Shown: positions 8,596-16,764, counted from the first letter of the stretch. The stretch: DNA of 40,853 bases from an uncultured Clostridia bacterium (GCA_948777935.1 CAQDYY010000010.1:1-40853); one strand, 5' to 3'. A program made the numbers and translations. Notes: a model not told the origin generated them from the letters alone.

Positions 8596-9048
8596 ATGCA
8601 AAAACGCAAAAAAGTAACTAAAAAAATTACTGCAATTGCTATGGCTCTCATAGTGTTGTGCATTGCAAATGCTACACCTGTACTTGCTGCAGCTCCTAAC
8701 AATGGTTCTGCTAGTACATATGGAGTAATCACTCCTTGGCATTATGGAAATGGCTACGTTACTCTTGAGGGAGATTCACATTCTTCTGATCTCTTTAGTG
8801 TAAGGGCTAACAATACCGCACGGGTAGAAGTTACTGTTACCGAAATTAGTGGGCAATACTCTGAAATGGGATTGGGAGTATCTTTCATAAGACAGTATCC
8901 TAACCGCGTTACTGAACAGACTATACACTTATATGGTACAGGTAGCCATACTTATACTTTTACTGCATCAGCTGGTGGCTCATACTATATACAGTTTTAT
9001 ACTAGAGTTGGGTGTCGGTATACCTTTACATATAAAATAACTTATTAA
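8596..9048 (+). CDS. Small secreted protein of the mobile element
   Basis: The ATG at 8596 follows AAAGGAGG. The 150-residue product starts with a basic region (MQKRKKVTKK), a hydrophobic core (ITAIAMALIVLCIANATPV) and a signal-peptidase site near VLA-AAP. The mature ~115 residues are rich in Thr, Ser, Gly and Tyr (TVTEISGQYSEM, HTYTFTASAGGSYYIQFY) and look like a small beta-sandwich extracellular protein. I do not recognise a family. Codon use differs from the chromosome: two CGC and two in-frame CGG codons (8821 and 9016). If CGG caused a +1 shift here, the first one would give GGG TAG and truncate the protein. Confidence 0.7.
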   Translation: MQKRKKVTKKITAIAMALIVLCIANATPVLAAAPNNGSASTYGVITPWHYGNGYVTLEGDSHSSDLFSVRANNTARVEVTVTEISGQYSEMGLGVSFIRQYPNRVTEQTIHLYGTGSHTYTFTASAGGSYYIQFYTRVGCRYTFTYKITY

Positions 9049-9075
9049 TTGTTAATATCTGACTTAATCCATAAT

Positions 9076-9108
9076 GAAATAGAGAGTTCATCTTGAACTC
9101 TCTATTTC
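9076..9108. terminator. Bidirectional terminator between convergent genes
   Basis: GAAATAGAGAGTTCA and TGAACTCTCTATTTC form a perfect 15-bp stem around TCT. It separates the secreted-protein gene (plus) from the anti-sigma gene (minus), whose stop codon lies inside the stem. Confidence 0.8.
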
Positions 9109-10197
9109 TATAATAGGTATTTTTACAGTATTATTAATAATTATTAGTAATCTATTTGATAATTTATTTCCACTGCTATCATAACTTATATTTAAAATTT
9201 TATTATCCAAAATATATAAACTTTCTGCATTAAAATACTTATTATTAGCTTCATCAAAAATTTGTATATTGTCTAATTCATTTGTATTTAATATTTTCTT
9301 TAAATCTTTTTCACCACAATATTCAATCTTTACTTTCAATTGCATATTACTCAATTCTGCTACTAATACAGTAAATTCTTGTTCACTAGTAATATTTTCT
9401 TGAATGTAACTCTTTACTGTTCTACTTAAAAATTTTTTATCTAAATTTATCTCAAACATTAATTTATCTTGTATTCTTTTTACTATATTTGCTCCATTCT
9501 TTAATGTAATATTTTCTAGCTCTATATACATTTTTTTACTTTTGGGAAATTTCTCCGTATCAATATCAGTATATAAATTTATTACTCTTTTTAGATTATT
9601 ATCTTCTACGTTTTCATATGAAGATTTATATTTATTTGCTAATTGCTTTTGTATTTCATCTCTATATATTAATGTTTCATCCTCTCTAACTATGTATTCA
9701 CCATATTTATGTCTTTTATTATCAATTTTCCATTTATCTATCTGTTCTATATCATCTATTTTTAATATCAAATTATTATTTTCATCCTTTATTATAATAT
9801 TAGATTCGGCTGATGTTATCTTTTCTTTATATAAATAATTAATACCTATTTGTATTTCAAAATCATCTATTGCTATAAAATCTATCTTTATAGAGAGATC
9901 ATTTATGGTCTTATAATCCATATCTAATTTTTGGGTATATTCATTGTTTTTTAATGAATTAATTAATTTTTCATTTTCAAACTTATTTATTATATTAAAT
10001 ATTTGATTAGCAAATACTGCCCCACTAATTGTTATAATGCATAATATAAATATAGCAACTTTTTTGGCTACACTTATTGGAATATTACTATTTTTTTTGT
10101 ATAATGCTTTTTTTATAGCATTTTCATAACTAATAGGTTCATTTATTTTTTTACTAACTATAGTCAGTATTTTCTTATCTAATTCATCCAATTTCAA
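9088..10197 (-). CDS. Anti-sigma-factor-like membrane protein
   Basis: 369 residues: a short cytoplasmic N-terminal part (about 45 residues), one membrane helix (VAIFILCIITISGAVFANQIF, residues 45-65) and a large extracellular C-terminal domain of beta-rich, Lys/Asn-rich sequence. This is the architecture of ECF-associated anti-sigma factors of the DUF4179 type. The gene overlaps the sigma factor gene upstream by 14 bases, which indicates translational coupling and partnership. The N-terminal part should hold the sigma factor at the membrane; the outer domain should sense the signal, which is unknown. Confidence 0.7.
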   Translation of the reverse strand: MKLDELDKKILTIVSKKINEPISYENAIKKALYKKNSNIPISVAKKVAIFILCIITISGAVFANQIFNIINKFENEKLINSLKNNEYTQKLDMDYKTINDLSIKIDFIAIDDFEIQIGINYLYKEKITSAESNIIIKDENNNLILKIDDIEQIDKWKIDNKRHKYGEYIVREDETLIYRDEIQKQLANKYKSSYENVEDNNLKRVINLYTDIDTEKFPKSKKMYIELENITLKNGANIVKRIQDKLMFEINLDKKFLSRTVKSYIQENITSEQEFTVLVAELSNMQLKVKIEYCGEKDLKKILNTNELDNIQIFDEANNKYFNAESLYILDNKILNISYDSSGNKLSNRLLIIINNTVKIPIIEIESSR

Positions 10198-10723
10198 TCT
10201 CTCCTTTACAAATATATCTTAACTTTTCTTTAGCTCTATATAGTCGCGTTTTTACTGTATTCTCATTTATATGCAAAATTTTTGAAATTTCTTTAAATGT
10301 AAAGTTTTCGGCATAATGTAATATTACTATTATTCTTTCTTCATAATTTAATTTACTTATTAATAAATAAAAATCAATATTAGAATCTATCATATCTATA
10401 TTATTTGATGTTTGTATATTTTTAATATATGTGTCATAATTACAATCACACTCATGTATCCTCATTTTTTGCTTTATTCTATATTGCATGTTACAGTTAT
10501 TTATTAATATAGAAATTATCCATGATTTGAATTTTGATACATCTTTTAACTTTTTCAATTTTTTAAATGTTTTTATCATTGTTTCTTGAATAACATCATC
10601 AATTTCATCATCTGATGTTATTCTTGTTTTACAAATTTTATATAAATCATTTCGTATACTTAGCATTAGTTGTGTATATGCTTCAGCATCTCCTTTCCTT
10701 GCTTTTTCTACTAGTTCATCCAT
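10184..10723 (-). CDS. ECF-type RNA polymerase sigma-70 factor
   Basis: 179 residues with region 2 (DDEIDDVIQETMIKTFKKL, where the DDVIQET core contacts polymerase, and a WIISILINNC segment for -10 binding) and region 4 (YEERIIVILHYAENFTFKEI, NENTVKTRLYRAKEKLR, a helix-turn-helix for the -35 element). Regions 1 and 3 are missing, as in ECF factors. It is encoded with its likely anti-sigma partner. The minus-strand start at 10723 follows a GGAGGGT sequence. It should direct transcription of element genes such as the secreted protein, but its target promoter is not identified. Confidence 0.88.
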   Translation of the reverse strand: MDELVEKARKGDAEAYTQLMLSIRNDLYKICKTRITSDDEIDDVIQETMIKTFKKLKKLKDVSKFKSWIISILINNCNMQYRIKQKMRIHECDCNYDTYIKNIQTSNNIDMIDSNIDFYLLISKLNYEERIIVILHYAENFTFKEISKILHINENTVKTRLYRAKEKLRYICKGEIEIG

Positions 10724-11184
10724 ACTTACCCTCCTATGTACATATTGGCATCTATATATAAGATTATCTTTTTCATATAAATAGTTTCATTTAATAAAAA
10801 ATAATTATCATGCTAAAATTGTAAGTGTTATAGTTATTTTAAAATATTATTTTCTATATATCAATATACATTAGGTACTATTATTTCGATTATTCCAAAA
10901 CTTATTGGTGCTATAATTATAAATATTATCGCTAATATGGTGTTTGTTATTATTTAATAGTAAAGCATTAAAAATTTACTACAATGAATTAGATGGTTTA
11001 AAAGAATAATAACAGAGATAGTAAATTTGCTTTGAATTGGATATCTTTTTCTTTTAAAAATAATATTTTTCAAAAGAAAATTCATTAGAATCTTAATGAA
11101 ATGCTTTACACTAATTTTTTTTCTCCAAATATTAAATGGTAATATACAACAATAAATTATCATACATTTAAGTAGGGTGGTAGT
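10724..11184. other. 461-bp AT-rich stretch without a convincing gene
   Basis: Contains the divergent regulatory region between the sigma factor (minus) and the recombinase side (plus). A frame at 10813-10957 encodes a very hydrophobic end (GTIISIIPKLIGAIIINII) but has no start codon or ribosome site, so it is at most a remnant. Nothing else was recognised. Confidence 0.5.
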
Positions 11185-11340
11185 ATGAAAATGAATATAA
11201 ATTTTTCAGAAGAATGTATCCATAATTTAGCCTTTACAAGAGCATTACTAATAAAGTGTAGCATAGAAAAATTGAACATAGATTATCATCAAAAAGAAAA
11301 GTTAAAAAAGCAAATTTTAAAAGAGCTAAAAGAGACTTGA
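11185..11340 (+). CDS. Small ORF (51 aa) preceding the serine recombinase
   Basis: ATG at 11185 preceded by AGGGTGG. The product begins MKMNINFSEECIHNLAFTRA, is charged and helical (HQKEKLKKQILKELKET) and has no membrane segment. It ends 49 bases before the recombinase start on the same strand, so the two are probably co-transcribed. Its position next to the recombinase would suit a directionality factor or regulator, but I recognise no family. Confidence 0.5.
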   Translation: MKMNINFSEECIHNLAFTRALLIKCSIEKLNIDYHQKEKLKKQILKELKET

Positions 11341-11389
11341 AAATCAATATTCTTAGAGTTAGAATCACAAGCAAAAAGGAGATTTTTAA

Positions 11390-13139
11390 GTGAAGAAAAA
11401 AATTAGAATAGCAATATATTCAAGAAAATCTAAGTACACTGATAAAGGAGATTCAGTTGGAAATCAGATTGAAATCGCTGTGAAATATATTAAAGAACAT
11501 TATCTTGAAAGTGAATATGATGTAGAAATTGTAATATACGAAGATGATGGATTTTCAGGAGGAAGTATAGATAGACCTAAATATAAAAAATTCTTAATTG
11601 ATGAGAAAATAAAACCATTTGATGTACTTATATGTTATCGTTTAGATAGAATTGGTAGAAATATAGCAGATTTTTCAAGCTTAATGGAAAAAATAACAGA
11701 GCTAGGAACAAGTTTTATTTCAATAAAAGAACAATTTGATACAAAAACACCAATGGGTAGAGCCATGATGTATATTGCATCTGTATTTGCTCAATTAGAA
11801 AGAGAAGTAATAGCAGAGAGAATTAGAGATAACATGATAGAACTTGCCAAAACAGGAAGATGGTTAGGTCGGATCAACACCATTAGGATTTGAATCTGAG
11901 AGAATAGAATTTGTAGAAGTATATGAACAAAATGAAGACAATACGTTAGAAAAGAAGAAAAAAACTGCAAGTAAATTAGTAAGAATTGATAATGAAATAG
12001 AAATAATAGAATTGATATTTAATAAATTTTGGGAATTAAAATCTTTAAATAAATTAGAAACTTATTTTCTACAAAGCGAAATTTACACTAGAAATAAACT
12101 TGACTTTTCAGTAAGTACATTAAGAAGAATATTAACAAACCCAGTATACGCAGCAAATGATACAGATATAGTGGAATATTTTCAAAAAAAAGGAGTAAGA
12201 ATTTATGCAGATGGAGATAGAGCAAATTTTGATGGAAAATATGGTTTGATGGGATATGGAAAAAATTATGCTAAAAAAGAAAAAGAGGTTAAAGATTGGA
12301 TTGTTTCAGTAGGATTGCATCCTGCTATTATAAAAGGTATAAATTGGGTTAGAACACAAGAATTATTAGAAAAGAATAAAGAAAAAAGATATAGAGCTGA
12401 TTGCAAACATGATTTTTTATTCTCAGGAATATTAAAATGTTCAGAATGTGGATCATATATGAGACCTAAAGTATCAGAAGGCGAAAGATTTTATTACACA
12501 TGTGAATTAAAAGAAAAAAGTAGAGGAACAAGATGTCATGGAAAAAATATAGCAGGATTAGCATTAGATCAATTAGTAATCCAAAAATTACAACAGATAT
12601 TTGTACCAAACTCAGAAATATATAAAGAACTTGAAAAAATGTCTATTAAAAATGATACAATAGATTCAAAAGATAGAGAAGAAGAACTAAAAAGGAAACT
12701 TAAAAAGAACCAAGAAGCAATTAAGAATTTAGTAGATAAATTAAAATACATGGACATTGAGGTTGTTGATTTTATTAATAGTGAGCTAAAAAAGTTAAAA
12801 CAAGAAAACGAAGATATTCAAAATGAATTACTAAAGTTACAAGAAAATCAAAAAGCAGGAGGACATGGAGAAAATAGTGAAGTAGAAAATGCAATGTTAG
12901 TTTTAGATATTATTAATAATTATTTTAAAACATTTGAGTGTTTTGATTTGAAATCTAAAAGAGATATACTAAAACTTCTAATAGAAGATATGAGAGGAAA
13001 TGGTAAAAATATTGAAATTGATTTATTAAATACAAAAATTAGCGAAACAGACAAAAGGTTGCTTTCAAATCCATTGGTAGAGGCAACTAATAAAAAAGAC
13101 TTAAATGTTGTCAGCAGAACAGGTATGCAATTTCATTAA
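11390..13139 (+). CDS. Large serine recombinase (integrase), read through a CGG +1 site
   Basis: GTG start at 11390 after AAAAAGGAG. Residues 1-150 form the resolvase catalytic domain: the nucleophile Ser in IAIYSRKS, RLDRIGRN, and MGRAMMYIASVFAQLERE. Next come the recombinase domain, a zinc ribbon (CSECGSYMRPK...YYTCELKE...CHGK) and a coiled coil (about 12680-12860). The literal frame stops after TGRWLG; an in-frame CGG lies at 11870-11872, and skipping its C restores G-STPLGFESERI, the usual LGG-TPLGF motif, giving 582 residues. The last codons lie over the right attachment core, so the stop codon TAA at 13137-13139 comes from host DNA. It should catalyse integration into the permease gene and perhaps excision. 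Confidence 0.88.
13126..13132 (+). repeat. Right attachment core of the element (TGCAATT)
   Basis: Identical to 7646-7652. It overlaps the final codons of the recombinase (ATG CAA TTT CAT TAA), and the permease frame resumes exactly here. Confidence 0.75.
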
Positions 13140-13486
13140 TAGTTACAGTACTTGAAATTTTAAATGGATTTTTAAATACAGATCCTGAACTATTAAAAAT
13201 GGCAAGAACCTTTAATGCTACTAAACTACAAACCCTAACTAAAATAGTAATACCTGCAAACATATCTACTTTTATAAACTCATTAAAAGTAAATATAGGG
13301 CTATCATTAGTAGGAGTAATTACAGGAGAATTCTTAGTATCAAAAGCAGGGTTAGGATACCTAATTGTATATGGTGGGCAAGTATTTCAGCTAGACTTAG
13401 TAATGACAAGTGTAATTATTTTAGCATTAGTTGCATGGATAATGTATGAAGGTGTTGTACTATTAGGAAAAACAATACAAAAATAA
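13127..13486 (+). pseudogene. ABC permease, 3' part, separated from its start by the element
   Basis: In-frame continuation AISLIVTVLEILNGF, then the EAA loop region (LLKMARTFNATKLQTLTKIVIPANISTFI) and the last helices (GLSLVGVITGEFLVSKAGLGYLI, VIILALVAWIMYEGVVLLG). These are typical of SsuC/TauC permeases. It has no start of its own except an internal ATG at 13199, and depends on removal of the element for a full product. A family A repeat begins one base after its stop. Confidence 0.88.
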
Positions 13487-13632
13487 AACCCCCAGTCGTT
13501 CTTACGAACGACAGCCCCCTTAAGTAAAGGGGCCTTTACTCTACTATTCTAGACTAGCATACTCAATTTTGAAGAGTAGAGTGAAGCCTCCTTTATTCAA
13601 GGGAGGTGGCAGGCGAAGCCTGACGGAGGGTT
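13487..13632. repeat. Palindromic MITE-like repeat, family A, copy 2
   Basis: Same ends (AACCCCC...GGAGGGTT) and inner hairpins as 3160-3308. It is inserted between permease and binding-protein genes of the ABC operon and starts directly after the permease stop codon. Confidence 0.85.
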
Positions 13633-13673
13633 CTATACAAGAAATTGCAAAATTAAATTTAAGGAGGAAGATT

Positions 13674-14684
13674 ATGAAAAAGATTATTATAGCAGTAATA
13701 ATTTGTGTACTTATTATTGTAGTAAGTGTTACAAGTATTGTGTTAAGCAAAAGACAAAATGATAATACATTAAAAACTATTCGTGTAAATGAAGTAACAC
13801 GTTCAGTTTTTTATGCACCACAATATGTAGCAATTGCTAATGGATATTTTGAAGAAGAAGGCTTAAAAATAGAGCTAACTACTGGGCAAGGAGCAGATAA
13901 AGTAATGACAGCAGTAGTAGCAGGACAAAGTGACATAGGCTTTGCAGGTCCAGAAGCCTCAATTTATGTATATAACGAAGGAAAAGAAGATTACTGTCAA
14001 GTATTTGCACAGTTAACTAAAAAAGACGGATCATTCTTAGTTAGTAGAACAAATGATACTGAGTTCAAATGGACAGATTTAAAAGGAAAAACTGTAATAC
14101 CAGGAAGAAAAGGTGGAGTACCATATATGACACTAGAATATGTACTAAAGAAAAATGGTCTAAACCCATCTAAAGATTTAACACTAGATGATAGCATCAA
14201 ATTTGACCTTATGGCAGGAGCATTTAGTGGAGGAACAGCAGACTATGTAACACTATTTGAGCCAACAGCAAGTATGACAGAAAATGCAGGAAAAGGCTAT
14301 GTAGTAGCATCAGTAGGAGAAGCAGCAGGAGAAATACCATATACAGCATATTTTGCAAAAAAGAGTTATATAGAACAAAACTCAGATACAATTCAAAAAT
14401 TTACAAATGCAATATATAAAGGTCAAGAATGGGTAAAAGAACATTCAAGTCGTGAAATTGCAGAAAAAATACAAAGTTTCTTTCCAGATACAGATATAGA
14501 ACTACTTAGTAGTGTACTACAAAGCTATATAGATATAGATGCATGGAATAGTGACCCAATTCTTAAACAAGAATCATTTGATAGGCTTCAAACTGTAATG
14601 GAAGAAGCAGGAGAACTAAGTAAAAAAGCACCATATGAAGAAATAGTAAATAACCATTATGCCGAAGAAGCAATGAAAAAATAA
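13674..14684 (+). CDS. ABC substrate-binding protein, NMT1/SsuA-like
   Basis: Start at 13674 after AAGGAGGAAG; the longer open frame upstream only reads through the family A repeat. 336 residues: an N-terminal hydrophobic segment (IIIAVIICVLIIVVSVTSIV) acting as signal or anchor, without a clear lipobox, then a periplasmic-binding fold beginning with YAPQYVAIANGYFEEEGL, which is the signature opening of the nitrate/sulfonate/taurine/thiamine-precursor class. Further class-like segments are AVVAGQSDIGFAGPEA and LKGKTVIPGRKGGVPYMTLE. It delivers a small organic ligand to the split permease; the ligand is unknown. Confidence 0.9.
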   Translation: MKKIIIAVIICVLIIVVSVTSIVLSKRQNDNTLKTIRVNEVTRSVFYAPQYVAIANGYFEEEGLKIELTTGQGADKVMTAVVAGQSDIGFAGPEASIYVYNEGKEDYCQVFAQLTKKDGSFLVSRTNDTEFKWTDLKGKTVIPGRKGGVPYMTLEYVLKKNGLNPSKDLTLDDSIKFDLMAGAFSGGTADYVTLFEPTASMTENAGKGYVVASVGEAAGEIPYTAYFAKKSYIEQNSDTIQKFTNAIYKGQEWVKEHSSREIAEKIQSFFPDTDIELLSSVLQSYIDIDAWNSDPILKQESFDRLQTVMEEAGELSKKAPYEEIVNNHYAEEAMKK

Positions 14685-14699
14685 CATAAAACTATTTTC

Positions 14700-14750
14700 A
14701 AACCCTCTAATATGTGATAAAATTACATAAATCACATATTGGAGGGGTTT
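14700..14750. promoter_or_regulatory. Inverted repeat that can hide the ribosome site of the phosphatase gene
   Basis: AAACCCTCTAATATGTGA (14700-14717) pairs with TCACATATTGGAGGGGTTT (14732-14750), with one bulge and one mismatch. The right arm contains GGAGGGG, the ribosome site of the ATG at 14752. The structure could end transcription from the ABC operon and/or limit translation of the phosphatase. Confidence 0.6.
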
Positions 14751-14751
14751 T

Positions 14752-15292
14752 ATGAAATTATTATTAACAAGACATGGACAAACAGACTGGAATGTAGCAG
14801 GAAAAATTCAAGGAATAACAGATATAGAATTAAATGAAACAGGTGTTAAACAAGCAGAAACAACAAGAGAAAAACTATTAAATGAAAATATAGATGTAAT
14901 AATATCATCACCTTTAAAAAGAGCAAAAAAAACAGCAGAAATTATAAAAGGAGAAAGAGATATTCCGCTTATAATAGACGATGGGCTAAAAGAAAGATGT
15001 TTTGGAAAATTTGAAGGAAAGACAGCAAAAGAATTTGATTTTGATGAAATGTGGAACTACAAATTAAATAAACAATATGAAGATGCAGAAAGCACAGGAG
15101 AACTATTTGAAAGAGTAACACGGCTTTTTAGATAAAATTAAACAAGAGTATAGTGACAAAACAGTTTTATTGGTTACTCATGGTGGAATAACAGTACCAA
15201 TTAGAGCAACTTTAGAAGGAATACCAGAAGGAATGGAAATACTAAGAGGTTTAGGAATAAATAACTGTGAAATAAAAGAATATGAAATTTAA
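14752..15292 (+). CDS. Histidine phosphatase (phosphoglycerate mutase-like), read through a CGG +1 site
   Basis: N-terminal LLLTRHGQTDWN carries the phospho-accepting histidine of the RHG motif, and SSPLKRAKKTAEII and LKERCFGKFEG are further family blocks. The literal frame runs into an in-frame CGG at 15121-15123 and stops two codons later. Skipping the C gives ERVT-GFLDKIKQEYSDKTVLLVTHGG, where the second catalytic histidine (VTHGG) appears only after the shift. The restored product is 179 residues, close to the family norm for small CobC/GpmB-like enzymes. It removes phosphate from a small metabolite in the cytosol; the substrate is unknown. Confidence 0.85.
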
Positions 15293-15300
15293 AATTAAAA

Positions 15301-15365
15301 ACTTTCCTATCATTTTAATAAATATGTAAAAAATGCATATACTAAAATAAAAATGATGGGAGGTT
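15301..15365. promoter_or_regulatory. Inverted repeat overlapping the superoxide dismutase ribosome site
   Basis: ACTTTCCTATCATTTTA (15301-15317) is complementary, with a few mismatches, to TAAAAATGATGGGAGGTTT ending near 15365, which includes the GGGAGG ribosome site of the ATG at 15371. The arrangement resembles the one before 14752. Confidence 0.45.
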
Positions 15366-15370
15366 TTTTT

Positions 15371-15965
15371 ATGGTCAAAATGATAGAATTACCATATACA
15401 TTAAATGCATTAGAACCATATTATAGTAAAGAAACATTAGATATACATTACAATGTTTTATACAAAGGATATGTAGATAACACAAACAAAACAGAAGAAA
15501 AATTAGCAAAAGCAAGGCTAGAAAATAATTTTGAAGGAATAAAGTGCTTAGAAAGAGACTTAAGCTTTTTTGGTTCAGGAGCAATTCTACATCAAATGTT
15601 TTTTGAAAATATGGGAGTACCTATTCCAACTGTACCAAGTAATACACTAATAGAACAAATAACAAAAGACTTTGGCAGTTTTGATAAATTTCAGAATCAA
15701 TTTATAGAAGCATCAAAAACAGTAGAAGCATCACGGTTGGTGTTTACTTGTTTGGGTTCCAAACTTTAAAAAACTAGAAATATTACAATGTGAAAAACAT
15801 CAAAATTTAACCCTATGGGGATGTAAACCATTACTTGTTTTAGATATGTGGGAACATTCATATTTTCTACAATATAAAGCAAACAGAGCAGAATATATAA
15901 ATGCATTTAAAAACATTATAAACTGGAAAGAAATAAATAAAAGATGGGAAGAAATTGAAAAATAA
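15371..15965 (+). CDS. Fe/Mn superoxide dismutase, read through a CGG +1 site
   Basis: Start 15371 chosen for GGGAGG upstream; an in-frame ATG at 15353 lies before that site. The N-terminal half has LPYTLNALEPYYSKETLDIHYN (first metal His) and LHQMFFENM (second metal His). The literal frame reaches an in-frame CGG at 15734-15736 and ends soon after. Skipping the C restores EAS-GWCLLVWVPNFKKLE and then LDMWEHSYFLQYKANRAEYI, which supplies the remaining metal ligands Asp and His. Total 197 residues, normal for the family. Without the shift the enzyme would lack half its metal site. It converts superoxide to oxygen and peroxide in the cytosol. Confidence 0.88.
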
Positions 15966-16003
15966 AATATAGTATGATATAGTAGCGAAAAAAGGAGAAA
16001 ACT

Positions 16004-16510
16004 ATGAAAATAAATGTTGTATTAGTAGAACCAGAAATACCACAAAATACAGGAAATATAGCAAGAACATGTGCAGCAACAGGAGCAAAATTACACCTCG
16101 TAAGACCACTAGGTTTTAGTTTAGAAGATAAATATGTAAAAAGAGCAGGGCTAGACTATTGGGATAAACTAGAAATAGAAGAACATGATTCATTTGAAAA
16201 ATTTTTAGAAAAATATAGACCAGAAGAAAATAACATGTTTTTTGTAACAACAAAAGGAAAACAAGTATATTCAGAAGATGTATATAGAAGCTTAGAAGAG
16301 GTATTTGTGGTATTTGGAAAAGAAACAAAAGGTCTACCAGAGGACATACTAAAAAAATATATAGAAAAAACAATTAGAATACCAATGAAACCACATCTAC
16401 GTTCATTAAACTTATCAAATTCAGTAGCAATTGTAGTATATGAAGTGCTAAGACAAACAGAATTTAATGGATTAGAAGAAATTAGTTCATATTTTGATGG
16501 ACAAATATGA
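16004..16510 (+). CDS. trmL: tRNA (cytidine(34)-2'-O)-methyltransferase TrmL
   Basis: 168 residues of the SPOUT class. MKINVVLVEPEIPQNTGNIARTC is the characteristic N-terminal block, VVFGKETKGLPEDI is motif 2 and IPMKPHLRSLNLSNSVAIVVYEVLRQ is the knotted AdoMet-binding C-terminal region. It methylates the wobble nucleotide of tRNA-Leu isoacceptors. Ribosome site AAAGGAG. The gene directly follows the superoxide dismutase gene on the same strand (38 bases between stop and start), so co-transcription is possible. Confidence 0.93.
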   Translation: MKINVVLVEPEIPQNTGNIARTCAATGAKLHLVRPLGFSLEDKYVKRAGLDYWDKLEIEEHDSFEKFLEKYRPEENNMFFVTTKGKQVYSEDVYRSLEEVFVVFGKETKGLPEDILKKYIEKTIRIPMKPHLRSLNLSNSVAIVVYEVLRQTEFNGLEEISSYFDGQI

Positions 16511-16548
16511 TAAATAGGAAATATGGTTTGATTTCTCTGCTTTAATGT

Positions 16549-16603
16549 GTAGGGGCACCGTTTGCGGGAATACCCAAAAGACATGACACCACTGTGCCCT
16601 GTA
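16549..16603. repeat. Short palindromic repeat, family B, copy 1
   Basis: About 54 bp beginning GTAGGGGCAC and ending CACTGTGCCC. Related copies occur at 31238 and 34727. Ends are inverted (GGGGCAC/GTGCCC) and the middle contains GGGAATACCC. Intergenic; no coding capacity. Confidence 0.75.
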
Positions 16604-16616
16604 TTATATGATTGCA

Positions 16617-16764
16617 TTATAATAATGTGTATATATTTATTTTATTTATTTCGGATTATAACCTTCCCACTGACGCTGTAACAGGCAAAGCCTTAACAGC
16701 CTTCAGCGGTCCCCACGTGGTTAAATCCTTATTTCTAAAATAGATAATATACACATTATTATAA
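16617..16764. repeat. Large palindromic element, single copy in window
   Basis: Arms begin TTATAATAATGTGTATAT and end with its reverse complement (ATACACATTATTATAA); pairing extends inward through GGATT..AACC. The centre (about 16667-16720) is more GC-rich and forms an inner imperfect hairpin. Looks like a MITE in the 16511-16940 gap, which otherwise holds a family B repeat and the promoter of the next gene. Confidence 0.65.

Larger units (their letters stand above)
7646..13132. mobile_element. Serine-recombinase integrative element inside an ABC permease gene
   Basis: About 5.48 kb bounded by TGCAATT direct repeats. It contains, in order: Spo0A-like response regulator (minus), a secreted protein (plus), anti-sigma-like protein and ECF sigma factor (minus), a 51-aa ORF and a large serine recombinase (plus) that abuts the right end. 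There are no phage structural or conjugation genes, so it is a small integrative element rather than a prophage. Exact excision would restore the permease frame. The secreted-protein gene uses CGC and CGG codons, unlike the neighbouring chromosome, consistent with recent arrival. Confidence 0.88.

Noticed and set aside
10813..10957. Hydrophobic bacteriocin- or toxin-like peptide (GTIISIIPKLIGAIIINII)
   Set aside because: No start codon or ribosome site in frame; only a stop-to-stop stretch.
13569..13673. N-terminal extension of the binding protein
   Set aside because: It is translated family A repeat; the ribosome site and signal segment place the start at 13674.
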